Shown piece after piece: positions 39,906 through 48,579 of a DNA stretch of 64,000 nucleotides (the first letter of the stretch is position 1; the number at the start of each line of letters is the position of its first letter). The stretch lies in assembly GCF_001746365.1 (NCBI RefSeq), contig NZ_MJAJ01000010.1, positions 62,001 through 126,000 on the forward strand, given 5' to 3'. The position numbers were made by a program, and so were the translations under genes. The notes beneath the pieces were generated by a model that worked only from the letters and a program-made list of their open reading frames with translations, was not told where the DNA came from and ran no database searches. Origin of the DNA: Streptomyces sp. LUP30 (GTDB taxonomy: Bacteria > Actinomycetota > Actinomycetes > Streptomycetales > Streptomycetaceae).

Positions 39906-41345
39906 ATGAGCACTTCAGCCCAGATCGGCGTCACGGGCCTCGCGGTGATGGGGCGCAACCTCGCCCGCAACTTCGCGCGCAACGGCTACACGGTCGCGCT
40001 GCACAACCGGACGGCGGCCCGTACCCGCGCCCTGGTCGAGGAGTTCGGCGGCGAGGGCGAGTTCATCGCGGCCGAGACCGCCAAGGAGTTCGTCGCGGCG
40101 CTGGAGCGGCCCCGCCGGCTGGTCGTCATGGTGAAGGCCGGTGAGCCCACCGACGCGGTGATCCGCGAGTTCGCCCCGCTGCTCGAGCCCGGCGACATGA
40201 TCATCGACGGCGGCAACGCGCACTTCGCCGACACCCGCCGCCGTGAGCGCGAGCTGCGCGAGCAGGGGCTGCACTTCGTCGGCGCGGGAATCTCCGGCGG
40301 CGAGGAGGGCGCGCTGCACGGCCCCAGCATCATGCCGGGCGGCTCGCCCGAGTCGTACGAGTCGCTGGGCCCGATGCTGGAGAAGATCTCCGCGAAGGCG
40401 GCGGACGGTTCGCCCTGCGTCACCCACGTCGGCCCGGACGGCGCCGGCCACTTCGTGAAGATGGTCCACAACGGCATCGAGTACGCCGACATGCAACTCA
40501 TCGGCGAGGCCTACCAGTTGCTGCGGGAAGTCGCCGGGTACGAGCCGGCGCAGATCGCGGACATCTTCCGCACCTGGAACACCGGCCGCCTCGACTCCTA
40601 CCTGATCGAGATCACGGCCGAGGTGCTCTCCCATGTGGACGCGGCGACGGACAGGCCCTTCGTGGACGTCGTGGTGGACCAGGCGGAGCAGAAGGGCACC
40701 GGCCGCTGGACCGTCCAGATCGCGCTGGACCTCGGGGTTCCGGTGTCGGGCATCGCGGAGGCCGTCTTCGCCCGCTCGCTGTCGGGTCACGCGGCGCTGC
40801 GCGAGGCCTCCCGCGACCTGGCGGGCCCGAAGGCGTCCGCACTGGGCGAGGCGGAGGCGCAGGCCTTCGCCGACCGGGTGGAGCAGGCGCTGTACGCCTC
40901 GAAGATCGTGTCGTACACCCAGGGCTTCCACGAGCTCGCCGCGGGCAGCGAGGAGTACGACTGGGACATCGACCTCGGGGCCGTCTCCTCGATCTGGCGC
41001 GGCGGCTGCATCATCCGCGCGGCCTTCCTCGACCGGATCCGCGCCGCGTACGACGCCCGCGCGGACCTGCCGAGCCTGCTCTCCGACGCGACGTTCGCCT
41101 CGGAGATCGCGGCCGCCCAGGACGCCTGGCGGGAGGTGCTGGTGTCCGCGACGCTCCAGGGGGTGCCCACGCCGGGCTTCGCCGCCGCGCTCGCGTACTA
41201 CGACGCCCTGCGCGCGGAGCGCCTGCCCGCCGCGCTCACCCAGGGCCAGCGGGACTTCTTCGGCGCGCACACGTACCGGCGGGTCGACCGTGAGGGCGCG
41301 TTCCACACGCTGTGGGGCGGGGACCGCTCGGAGGTGGACGCGTAG
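39906..41345 (+). CDS. gnd: 6-phosphogluconate dehydrogenase (decarboxylating)
   Basis: A 479-residue enzyme of the oxidative pentose-phosphate pathway making ribulose-5-phosphate, CO2 and NADPH. The N-terminal Rossmann motif GLAVMGRNLARNFA, GISGGEEGA, and the catalytic KMVHNGIEY (Lys and His-Asn) are present, as is RGGCIIRAAFLD. Length fits the long dimeric form. The AAGGAG site lies about 8-9 bases before ATG 39906. It is divergent from the Rpf-type gene. Confidence 0.97.
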   Translation: MSTSAQIGVTGLAVMGRNLARNFARNGYTVALHNRTAARTRALVEEFGGEGEFIAAETAKEFVAALERPRRLVVMVKAGEPTDAVIREFAPLLEPGDMIIDGGNAHFADTRRRERELREQGLHFVGAGISGGEEGALHGPSIMPGGSPESYESLGPMLEKISAKAADGSPCVTHVGPDGAGHFVKMVHNGIEYADMQLIGEAYQLLREVAGYEPAQIADIFRTWNTGRLDSYLIEITAEVLSHVDAATDRPFVDVVVDQAEQKGTGRWTVQIALDLGVPVSGIAEAVFARSLSGHAALREASRDLAGPKASALGEAEAQAFADRVEQALYASKIVSYTQGFHELAAGSEEYDWDIDLGAVSSIWRGGCIIRAAFLDRIRAAYDARADLPSLLSDATFASEIAAAQDAWREVLVSATLQGVPTPGFAAALAYYDALRAERLPAALTQGQRDFFGAHTYRRVDREGAFHTLWGGDRSEVDA

Positions 41346-41411
41346 CCCGGTCCGACAGGCGGCCGCGGGAGCGGCGGCTGCGCGGCGGACGGCCGCGCCA
41401 GACGCACGAGA

Positions 41412-41448
41412 CGCGGCGGCGGGCGGCGTCGAGCCGCCCGCCGCCGCG
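41412..41448. terminator. 16-bp GC hairpin between convergent gnd and small proline-rich gene
   Basis: Arms 41412-41427 and 41433-41448 pair perfectly around a 5-base loop; the arm core is GCGGCGGCGGGCGGC. It would terminate both convergent genes. Confidence 0.8.
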
Positions 41449-41462
41449 GCGGGTCGAGCAGG

Positions 41463-41699
41463 TCAGGCGAGGGGCGGGCCGGGTTCCGGGCTGGGCACCG
41501 GCTCCGGCCCCGGCGGGATCGGGGACGGCGACGGGTCCGGGGCCGGTACGGGCTGCGGAGGCGTCGGTCCCGGTCCGGGCGGCTGGGGGCCGGGCGGTTG
41601 CGGCTCGGGCGTGGGCGGACTCGGGAACGGATCCGGTGGGACCGGGTCCGGGCCGGGCGTCGGTCCGGGCGGGACGGGGGCGGGGTACGGGTCGGTCAT
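41463..41699 (-). CDS. Small Pro/Gly-rich protein, unknown function
   Basis: A 78-residue protein consisting almost wholly of Pro, Gly, Pro-Asp and Pro-Ser units (PVPPGPTPGPDPVPPDP). No signal peptide or helix. A GGAGGAC site just before ATG 41699 supports translation. It may be a disordered cytoplasmic or scaffold protein; unknown. Confidence 0.6.
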   Translation of the reverse strand: MTDPYPAPVPPGPTPGPDPVPPDPFPSPPTPEPQPPGPQPPGPGPTPPQPVPAPDPSPSPIPPGPEPVPSPEPGPPLA

Positions 41700-41814
41700 C
41701 GTGTCCTCCGGCCGCTTGCGGGGCTTGGCTCTGAACTACTCCCCCGCGTACCCGGGGTCGCCGCACACACTCACCCGGACGGCTCGCCCGGCCCCTCGCC
41801 CCCTCGGACGGACG

Positions 41815-42162
41815 TCAGAACCGGCCCGGGTGCGCCCGCAGCCAGGCCTTGGCGGCGCTCAGCAGCGCGGGGTCCGCGGCGGGTGCCTCGTCCGGGTGGC
41901 GCTCGGCCCACTTCACGACGTAGGGGCACAGCGGCGCCACCGGCACGCCCTCGCGTGCGGACTGGGCGTACAGCTCGCGCGCCAGCGACCCCGCGATGCC
42001 CTTGCCCTCGTGGGCGGGCTCGACGATCGTGTGCACCGGGACCAGCGCGGGCGCGGGCGACTCCAGGACGAAGTACTCGATGCGGCCCACGACTTCGCCG
42101 CCGTCACCGAGGGCTTCGAGGCGGCCGGCCGCCCGGTCGTCGCGGATCTCGATGTCGCTCAT
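41815..42162 (-). CDS. Small GNAT-fold N-acetyltransferase (YjdJ/COG2388 type)
   Basis: A 115-residue protein with the short GNAT form: beta strands, then TIVEPAHEGKGIAGSLARELYAQ (acetyl-CoA loop) and VAPLCPYVVKWAERHPDE. Fits PF14542. Acceptor unknown. It lies 48 bases downstream of panD on the same strand, so it may be co-transcribed. Confidence 0.85.
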   Translation of the reverse strand: MSDIEIRDDRAAGRLEALGDGGEVVGRIEYFVLESPAPALVPVHTIVEPAHEGKGIAGSLARELYAQSAREGVPVAPLCPYVVKWAERHPDEAPAADPALLSAAKAWLRAHPGRF

Positions 42163-42209
42163 GGGCTCTCCCGGTGCGATGGGTGCGGACGGTACGCGGG
42201 CTGCGCCGC

Positions 42210-42629
42210 TCAGACCGACACCGCGTGCGGACTGCGTTCCTGGTCGGAGCCCGGAACCGGCGCCGAGGGGTCTGCTCCCAGGGCCACGATCCGGTTGTCG
42301 CGGTCCACGTGCACGACCTGCGGCTCCAGCGCCCGCGCCTCGGCGTCGGTCACCTGAGCGTAACTGATGATGATCACCAGATCGCCGGGATGCACGAGAT
42401 GGGCGGCGGCCCCGTTGATGCCGACGACGCCCGAGCCGCGCTCGCCCTCGATGACGTACGTCTCCAGACGGGCCCCGTTGGTGATGTCGACGATGTGCAC
42501 GAGCTCACCCGGCAGCAGATCGGCGGCGTCCAAGAGGTCGGCGTCGATGGTCACCGATCCCACGTAGTGCAGGTCGGCCTGGGTGACGGTGGCACGGTGG
42601 ATCTTGGACTTGAACATGGTGCGCAGCAC
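42210..42629 (-). CDS. panD: Aspartate 1-decarboxylase
   Basis: A 139-residue pyruvoyl enzyme making beta-alanine for pantothenate. The self-cleavage site YVGSVTID (Gly24-Ser25) is intact, as are [14 protein letters not shown] and NGAAAHLV. The starting [14 protein letters not shown] is the usual N-terminus. Length normal. Confidence 0.97.
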   Translation of the reverse strand: MLRTMFKSKIHRATVTQADLHYVGSVTIDADLLDAADLLPGELVHIVDITNGARLETYVIEGERGSGVVGINGAAAHLVHPGDLVIIISYAQVTDAEARALEPQVVHVDRDNRIVALGADPSAPVPGSDQERSPHAVSV

Positions 42630-42772
42630 TTTGGACTCCTAGAGGACGGCTCCCCGCCGGCTTTCTGCAGGTCAGGGGCGTCGTCCACTGTACATCGAGA
42701 GGTCTTCCACTCGAAGGCTTTCCCGAACATCGTGCGCTGGGCACCGACTCGCGGACGACGGCGACGCCTCCC

Positions 42773-42998
42773 TCAGGGACGGTGGGGACGTGGGCGAGGT
42801 TGAAGCCGTCGAACCTCGGCGCCTCCGTGGGAGCGGGGCACGACGCTGCCAAGGAGCCCGGAGTCGAACACCTGGGCCCGTTCTGTGCGCGGCAGGACGG
42901 GCTCAGCGTCGCGCGAGGCAGCCCTCACCGACGAACTCGGCGGTCGGCTCAGCGGCCACGGCGACCGCCTCGGCATCGCCGGCGATCGCATGGGTCAT
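42773..42998 (-). pseudogene. SfnB/DszC-like acyl-CoA dehydrogenase-type monooxygenase, N-terminal remnant with frameshift
   Basis: From ATG 42998 the frame reads MTHAIAGDAEAVAVAAE, then stops at GCLARR. One base over, it continues as DAEPVLPRTERAQVFDSGLLGSV and VPRSHGGAEV, ending at 42773. This matches the N-terminal helix and the SGLLG-VPxxxGGA motif of SfnB-like sulfur-acquisition oxidoreductases. The body is missing. Its ATG overlaps the SsuD stop (ATGA), so it was the last gene of the sulfur operon. The rest of 42630-42772 shows no gene; a GFNLAHVP fragment at about 42770-42830 recalls an LLM enzyme C-terminus but is too short to name. Confidence 0.65.
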
Positions 42999-44155
42999 CG
43001 CGCGCTCCCGGCACCCGCGAAGGGGACCTGGGCGGCGGGGGTCGCCTGCTGCCCGTACGGGTGTCGCCACAGGCCCTGCGCCTGAAGCTTCGGCAGCACG
43101 CCCTCGCCGAACCAGTACGCCTCCTCCAGATGCGGATACCCGGAGAAGATGAACTCCTCGACGCCCAGGGCCGCGTACTCCTTGATCCGTTCGGCGACCT
43201 CCTCGTGGCTGCCGACCAGAGCTGTGCCCGCTCCGCCGCGTACCAGCCCGATACCGGCCCACAGGTTGGGATGGATCTCCAGCCCGTCGCGAGTTCCGCC
43301 GCTGTGCAGGGCGAGCATGCGCTGCTGCCCTTCGGACTCGCTGCGGGCGAGCCCGGCCTGCACCGACTTGACCGTCTCCGGATCGAAACCGTCCAGGAGC
43401 CGGTTCGCCTCGGCCCAGGCCTGCTCGGAGGTGTCGCGGGTGATGACGTGCAACCGGATCCCGAAGCGGACGCTGCGCCCCTCCTGCGCGGCCAGCTTCC
43501 TGATCCAGGCGATCTTCCCGGCGACGGCGGTGGGCGGCTCGCCCCAGGTGAGGTAGACGTCGACATGCCTGGCGGCGACTTCCCCGGCGATCGGCGAGGA
43601 GCCCCCGAAGTACACCTGGGGCACCGGGTCGGGCAGCCGGGCGAGCCTGGCGTCCTCGACCTGGAGGTACTCGCCGGACAGGCCGACGGTCTTGCCCTCC
43701 CACAACCCCCGGACGATCTCCAGGAACTCGCCGGTACGGCGATACCGCGCCTCCTTGTCCAGGAAATCCCCGTAGGCCCGCTGCTCGTGGCTCTCGCCGC
43801 CGGTGACGACGTTGAGCAGAAGTCGTCCGCCGGTCTGTCGCTGGAAGGTGGCGGCCATCTGCGCCGCGAGGGTCGGCGAGACGAATCCGGGGCGGAAGGC
43901 GACGAGGAACTTCAGACGCTCGGTGTTCTGGCTGACCATGGCGGTGGTCAGCCACGCGTCCTCGCACCACGCGCCGGTCGGGGTGAGCGCGCCGACGAAG
44001 CCGAGGTCCTCGGCCGCGCGGGCGATCTGGCTCAGGTAGGCGACCGTCGGCGGCCGGTCGCGGCCGGACTCCGTGGCGGGCGTGCCGTGGCCGCCGCCGA
44101 CGACGTGCCGGCTGTCGCCGTTCGTGGGCAGGAACCAGTGGAAGGTGAGGGACAC
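42995..44155 (-). CDS. ssuD: FMNH2-dependent alkanesulfonate monooxygenase (SsuD family)
   Basis: A 386-residue luciferase-like enzyme. It begins VSLTFHWFLPTNGDSR at GTG 44155, with GGAG upstream, and carries SsuD motifs TPTGAWCEDAW, FRPGFVSPTLAAQMAAT, LLLNVVTGGE, PQVYFGGSSP and FSGYPHLEEAYWFGEGVLP. It splits C2-C10-type alkanesulfonates to aldehyde and sulfite using reduced FMN. A flavin reductase is not in the window. Part of the SAM-regulated organosulfur cluster; the stop overlaps the SfnB remnant. Confidence 0.94.
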   Translation of the reverse strand: MSLTFHWFLPTNGDSRHVVGGGHGTPATESGRDRPPTVAYLSQIARAAEDLGFVGALTPTGAWCEDAWLTTAMVSQNTERLKFLVAFRPGFVSPTLAAQMAATFQRQTGGRLLLNVVTGGESHEQRAYGDFLDKEARYRRTGEFLEIVRGLWEGKTVGLSGEYLQVEDARLARLPDPVPQVYFGGSSPIAGEVAARHVDVYLTWGEPPTAVAGKIAWIRKLAAQEGRSVRFGIRLHVITRDTSEQAWAEANRLLDGFDPETVKSVQAGLARSESEGQQRMLALHSGGTRDGLEIHPNLWAGIGLVRGGAGTALVGSHEEVAERIKEYAALGVEEFIFSGYPHLEEAYWFGEGVLPKLQAQGLWRHPYGQQATPAAQVPFAGAGSAR

Positions 44156-44366
44156 GAGGGGGCTCCGTTCGGTGTTCGTCGGCGTCGTCAGTGTTCTTCG
44201 GCGTTGTCGGCGTTGTCGGCGTTCGTCAGAGGAGGGGCCTGGCGGGGCGGTTCGGTGCCGTTGAGTAGACGCAGAGCCGCTTGCGGGCGACGTCCGCTCG
44301 GCGATCTGCATCACGGCTGCCTGTCAGAACGGTGCGGAAGCCGCGGTCGGTGGGGGCTCTCGAGCG

Positions 44367-45515
44367 TCAGCCCGACTGGAAGGAGTGACCCCGTCGGCGC
44401 CATTCCTCCGCGAGCAGTTCGTACGAACGGACCCGGTCCGTGTGGTCGTGGGTGATCGTCGTGATGAGCAGCTCGTCCGCGCCCGTGGCCTCCTGCAGCT
44501 GTTCCAACCGGTCGGCCACCAGGCCCGGTGAGCCGACGAACCGGGTGTCGAGGCGGTCCCGGACGAGGGCCCGGTCCTCGTCGGTCCATGGGTGGGCGCG
44601 CGCTTCCTCCGGCGTCGGGTACTCGATGGCGCCCTCGGCGGTGCGGATGCTGCGGACCCACGGCCCGTAGCCCGCGGCGAGTGCGCGGGCGGTGGCGTCG
44701 TCCTCGGCGACGACGACGTCCGCCGAGACACCGACGTACGGCTTGTCGAGGAACTCGGAAGGCTGGAAGAAGGACCGGTAACCCTCCACCGCATCCAGGA
44801 CCGTGGCCGGGCTGACGTGGTAGTTCGCCGCGAACCGCAGACCGTTGCGGCCCGCGACGGCGGCGCTCTGACCGCCACTGCTGCCCAGGATCCACACCTG
44901 CACGTCGGCGCCCTCCCCCGGCACCACGTGCGCCTCGACGCCCTCCGGGGAGCGGTAGGTGCCGGCGAACAGGGCGAGGATGTCGTCGATCTGCTCCGCG
45001 TAGTCCTGTGACTCGGCGCCCGGCAGGAGAAGCAGCCTCCGCTGCAGCGCGATGCGGGGTGACCCGAGCAGATGCTCGAAGGAGAAGCGGGGCGGGATCA
45101 ACAGGCCGTTCGGGGTGCGGCCGTCGACGACCGGGGTCGCCGTCGGCAACGGTGCGGCCGGCCGTCCCGGCGGGCGGCCGCCCGAGCGTCCCAGGCCCAG
45201 ATCGAAGCGCCCCGGGTGCAGCGCGTCGAGCAGACCGAACTCCTCCACCGTGGACAGCGCGGTGCGGTGCCCGAGCTGCACGGCCCCGGAACCGAGCCTG
45301 ATGGTGGAGGTGGCGGATGCGGTCAGGGCCAGGACGACGGCGGGTGACGTGCCGGCCACGCCGGGATTGAGGTGGTGCTCGGCGAACCAGTAGCGGGCAT
45401 ATCCGAAGCGCTCGGCCTGCTGGGCGAGGTCGATGGAGTTGCGCAGGGCATCGGCTGCCGTCGAGCCGGAGGGGATCGGGACCAGGTCGAGGACGCCGAG
45501 GGCAATATCAGACAT
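44367..45515 (-). CDS. LLM class flavin-dependent oxidoreductase (luciferase-like, YtmO type)
   Basis: A 382-residue enzyme. Family motifs: GYARYWFAEHHLNPGVAGTSP at the N-terminus, IRLGSGAVQLGHR, ALHPGRFDLGLGRSGGRP and, near the C-terminus, FVGSPGLVADRLEQLQEATGADELLI. It resembles the YhbW/YtmO branch, where CmoO acts in S-alkylcysteine use in Bacillus. The ATG overlaps the tail of the truncated LLM fragment by 8 bases, so it remains translationally coupled. Gap of 211 bases to ssuD contains short GTTGTCGGC repeats (44203-44220). Confidence 0.88.
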   Translation of the reverse strand: MSDIALGVLDLVPIPSGSTAADALRNSIDLAQQAERFGYARYWFAEHHLNPGVAGTSPAVVLALTASATSTIRLGSGAVQLGHRTALSTVEEFGLLDALHPGRFDLGLGRSGGRPPGRPAAPLPTATPVVDGRTPNGLLIPPRFSFEHLLGSPRIALQRRLLLLPGAESQDYAEQIDDILALFAGTYRSPEGVEAHVVPGEGADVQVWILGSSGGQSAAVAGRNGLRFAANYHVSPATVLDAVEGYRSFFQPSEFLDKPYVGVSADVVVAEDDATARALAAGYGPWVRSIRTAEGAIEYPTPEEARAHPWTDEDRALVRDRLDTRFVGSPGLVADRLEQLQEATGADELLITTITHDHTDRVRSYELLAEEWRRRGHSFQSG

Positions 45516-45804
45516 GGACGGACTCCTGGGTGAGCGGTGGGGCCGCAAGCACAGGTCCCCATACGAACGGCGGGTCCGGGATCTCGCGGCGCAGCACGGG
45601 GGCGTAGGCGCGGACCGGGTCGAGCAGGCCGAGGGTCGTCACGGCGGTGAAGAGCCTGATCCGCCTGGTCAGGGCGGCCACATGGCCGAGTACGACGGTC
45701 GGTGAGGAGGAGATGAACGGCCGCTCGTGGCGCTCCCCCACGCCGAAGCCGTCGAAGCCCGGCTCCTCCGCGAGCAGCGCGAGGGTGACGGCGAGGAATG
45801 TCAC
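45508..45804 (-). pseudogene. LLM flavin monooxygenase, N-terminal fragment after large deletion
   Basis: A 98-codon frame beginning MTFLAVTLALLAEEPGFDGF and reading through FGVGERHERPFISSSP, VLGHVAALTRRIRLFTAVTT and LLDPVRAYAP. That is the first third of a luciferase-like monooxygenase. The frame then changes to unrelated residues and stops at 45508; about 250 residues are missing. Its ATG overlaps the NtaA-type gene stop (ATGA, 45801-45804). Clear decay of one cluster member by internal deletion. Confidence 0.75.
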
Positions 45805-47180
45805 GACGCCATCGGCGGCTCGGCCCGTACGTCGTCGGGGTGGGCGAGGCCGAGGTGGTGGCGGAGGGTGGGGCCCTCGTAGTCGGTGCGGAAGACGCCC
45901 TGTTCCTGGAGGAGCGGGACGACCTTGTCGGCGAATTCGTCCAAGCCGGTGGGGGTGAGGTGCGGGACGAGGATGAAGCCGTCACTCGCGTCCGCCTGGA
46001 CGTACTCGTTGATGGTGCGGGCGACGGTCGACGGGGACCCGATGAAGTTCTGCCGGTTGCCGGTGTTGATGACCAGGTCGCGGATCGACCAGTTGTTGGC
46101 CGCGGCCAGCTCGCGCCACTCGCGGGCGGTGGCCAGCGGATCGCGGTACATGCGGACCTGGGCGCGGCCCTTGGAGATGTGGTCGTCGCTGACGTCCGGG
46201 TCGATGTCGGGGAGCGGACCGTCGGGATCGTAGGAGGACAGGTCCCGGTTCCAGACGAACTCCAGGTGTTTGAGGGCGGTGGCCCCGCTGACCTGTTGGC
46301 GTCGGACGATCCGCGCCAGTTCCTCTGCCTCGGCGTCGGTGTCCGCGAGGGCGAAGGAGGCGGCGGGCAGAATCAGCAACTGGTCATGCCTGCGGCCGTA
46401 CTTGGCGAGGCGGCCCTTGACATCCGTGTAGAAGGCCTGGCCGCCCTCCAGGGTGGCGTACCGGCTGAAGATGGCGTCGGCGGAGGAGGCTGCGAACTCG
46501 CGGCCCTCCTCGGAGTCGCCGGCCTGGAAGACGACCGGGCGGCCCTGCGGAGAGCGCGGGACGTTGAACTGGCCGTGGATGTCGAAGTGTCGACCGGTAT
46601 GGACGAAGGAGCCGGCCTTCGCGTCCCGCAGGAACACACCCGAGGCCTGGTCGGCAAGGATCTCGTCGCCGTGCCAGGAGTCGAACAGCTCGTTCGTGGT
46701 GGCCAGGAACTCCTTGGCGCGGGAGTAGCGCTCCGACTGGGGCAGGAAGCCGCCGCGGCGGAAGTTCTCGCCGGTGAAGGCGTCCCAGGAGGTGACCACG
46801 TTCCAGGCGGAACGGCCCCCGGAGAGGTGGTCGAGACTGGCGAACTGGCGGGCCACCTCGTACGGCTCGTTGAACGTGGAGTTGATGGTGCCGGTCAGGC
46901 CGAGACGCTCGGTGACGGCGGCGAGCGCGGCGAGGACGGTGAAGGTGTCGGGGCGGCCGACGACGTCCAAGTCGTAGATCCTCCCGCCCTGTTCGCGGAG
47001 CCTGAGTCCCTCGGCGAGGAAGAGGAAGTCGAACTTGGCGCGTTCGGCGGTCCGCGCGAAGTGCGCGAAGGAGTCGAACTCGATGTGGCTGCCGGCCTTC
47101 GGGTCGCTCCACACGGTGGTGTTGTTGACGCCCGGGAAGTGCGCGGCCAGATGGATCTGCTTCAGCGGCTTGCTGGTCAT
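45801..47180 (-). CDS. NtaA/SnaA/DszA-family FMN-dependent monooxygenase
   Basis: A 459-residue monooxygenase. Motifs of the family: FDFLFLAEGLRLREQGGR, NSTFNEPYEVARQFASLDHLSGGR, SAWNVVTSWDAF, RHFDIHGQFNVPRSPQGRPVV and QAGDSEEGREFAA, and a C-terminal DGFILVPHLTP. Relatives oxidise C-S or C-N compounds with FMNH2 from a reductase; CmoJ of the Bacillus ytmI operon is in this family. It lies 21 bases after the preceding LLM gene. Likely substrate an S-substituted cysteine or sulfone; inferred. Confidence 0.92.
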   Translation of the reverse strand: MTSKPLKQIHLAAHFPGVNNTTVWSDPKAGSHIEFDSFAHFARTAERAKFDFLFLAEGLRLREQGGRIYDLDVVGRPDTFTVLAALAAVTERLGLTGTINSTFNEPYEVARQFASLDHLSGGRSAWNVVTSWDAFTGENFRRGGFLPQSERYSRAKEFLATTNELFDSWHGDEILADQASGVFLRDAKAGSFVHTGRHFDIHGQFNVPRSPQGRPVVFQAGDSEEGREFAASSADAIFSRYATLEGGQAFYTDVKGRLAKYGRRHDQLLILPAASFALADTDAEAEELARIVRRQQVSGATALKHLEFVWNRDLSSYDPDGPLPDIDPDVSDDHISKGRAQVRMYRDPLATAREWRELAAANNWSIRDLVINTGNRQNFIGSPSTVARTINEYVQADASDGFILVPHLTPTGLDEFADKVVPLLQEQGVFRTDYEGPTLRHHLGLAHPDDVRAEPPMAS

Positions 47181-47201
47181 GTCGGTGCGGGTCCTTCCGG
47201 C

Positions 47202-48416
47202 TCAGACGGTCGCGGCGGCGTAGCGGTTGGCGGGGCGGGCGAGGCCCAGCAGGCCGCGCAGGGTGCCGGCCTCGTAGGCGGTGCGGAAGACGCCCCGGCG
47301 CTGGAGCTCGGGGACCAGGCCCCGGGTGATCGCCGGGAGGTCGTGCCCGGCGACGGCAGGACGCAGCCGGAAGCCGCTCAGTCCTGCCTCCCCCAACTCC
47401 TGCAGAAGGTCCGCGAGTTGGGCAGACGTACCGGCGAAGACGCGCGCATCACTCGTGTACGGCTCCCCCGCCAGCGCGTCGAGACGTGCGCGCCGGTCCT
47501 CGGCGGCGGCCTGCCCGTCGTCCAGGAAGACCACCAAGTCACCGAAGACATGCAGGAGTTCACCGGCACGCCCGGCCGCCTCCTGCTCGGCCCGGATCTC
47601 GGTGACGATCGCCCGGGCGTGGTCGGTGTCGTGCGGGGTGACATAGCCGACATCGGCCTGGCGGGCCACCAGCCGGTAGGGGACGGTCTGGTGGGCGAGA
47701 GCGGTGACCAGGGGCTGTCCCTGCGGCGGGCGCGGAGTGATGGAGGGGCCCTTGACGCTGAAGTGCCGTCCCTCGAAGTCGATGTAGTGGAGCTTGTCCC
47801 GGTCGATGAAGCGGCCGGTGGCGGCGTCGCGGATCTCGGCGTCGTCCTCCCAGCTGTCCCAGAGGCGACGGACGACCTCGACGTAGTCGGCGGCCTCGTC
47901 GAAGTGCTCGGTGAGCCGCTCCTGTCCGGCCGGGCTCCGGAGCTCCGCCAGGCTGATCGGCGGGAAGGTACGGCGGCCGAAGTGGTCGGCCTCGTCCGGG
48001 CGGGCGCTGATCTGCACGCGCAGGCCGGCCCGGCCGGTGCTGACGTAGTCGAGGGTGGCGATCGCCTTGGAGATGTGGAACGGCTCCGTGTGGGTGGCGA
48101 TCACGGTCGGCACCAGTCCGATGTGCCGGGTGAGGGGCGCGACGCGGGACGCGATCAGTACGGCGTCCAGGCGGCCACGGACCTGGTCCGTACGGCCGTC
48201 CGGCTCGCCGTGGTGGGCGGACTGCAGGCCGAGTCCGTCCTCGAAGGTGACGAAGTCGAGGAGGCCGCGCTCGGCCTCGGCGACCAGGTCGGCCCAGTAG
48301 GCGGCGGTGAACAGGTCCCGGGGGCGGGCGACCGGCTCACGCCAGGAGGCGGGGTGCCAGCCGGTGCCCTCAAGGGCGACGGCAAGGTGCAGGTGGGAAG
48401 AGGGAGTTGACGACAC
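47202..48416 (-). CDS. LLM class flavin-dependent oxidoreductase of the sulfur cluster
   Basis: A 404-residue luciferase-like enzyme. It starts at GTG 48416 with a GGAAGG site and has FVTFEDGLGLQS, IGLVPTVIATHTEPFHISKAIATLDYVSTGRAGL, ISARPDEADHFGRR and a typical C-terminus GFRLRPAVAGHDL. It is about 76 bases downstream of a cysteine-type leader peptide (48493-48579) and heads the monooxygenase operon. Substrate unknown, probably organosulfur. Confidence 0.9.
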   Translation of the reverse strand: MSSTPSSHLHLAVALEGTGWHPASWREPVARPRDLFTAAYWADLVAEAERGLLDFVTFEDGLGLQSAHHGEPDGRTDQVRGRLDAVLIASRVAPLTRHIGLVPTVIATHTEPFHISKAIATLDYVSTGRAGLRVQISARPDEADHFGRRTFPPISLAELRSPAGQERLTEHFDEAADYVEVVRRLWDSWEDDAEIRDAATGRFIDRDKLHYIDFEGRHFSVKGPSITPRPPQGQPLVTALAHQTVPYRLVARQADVGYVTPHDTDHARAIVTEIRAEQEAAGRAGELLHVFGDLVVFLDDGQAAAEDRRARLDALAGEPYTSDARVFAGTSAQLADLLQELGEAGLSGFRLRPAVAGHDLPAITRGLVPELQRRGVFRTAYEAGTLRGLLGLARPANRYAAATV

Positions 48417-48492
48417 GAGGGTGCCTTCCTGGAGGTCCGTACGAGATCGCCGGCCCGCGGGAATCGGGGCGCACGGCGGCTGGGGAGACGGG

Positions 48493-48579
48493 TCAGGAGC
48501 TACAGAGGGAGCCGGCCACGCGCTGGAGGTCGATGTGGGGCCGGGAGTGAAGGCGGACGGCACGCAGTACCCGCGTCAC
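48493..48579 (-). CDS. Putative cysteine-responsive leader peptide, 28 aa, ending GSLCSS
   Basis: A short frame from GTG 48579 to TGA 48493 encoding MTRVLRAVRLHSRPHIDLQR then VAGSLCSS. The RPHIDLxRVAGSLC ending matches the actinobacterial leader peptides found upstream of sulfur genes. It overlaps the GNAT stop (GTGA) and lies about 76 bases before the LLM gene. Translation stalling at Cys or Leu-Cys codons could control the operon; not shown. An alternative GTG lies at 48588. Confidence 0.7.
   Translation of the reverse strand: MTRVLRAVRLHSRPHIDLQRVAGSLCSS

Noticed and set aside
42770..42830. GFNLAHVPTVPEGG fragment as the C-terminus of an LLM monooxygenase
   Set aside because: Only about 25 residues, partly in the same region as the SfnB remnant; too short to assign.
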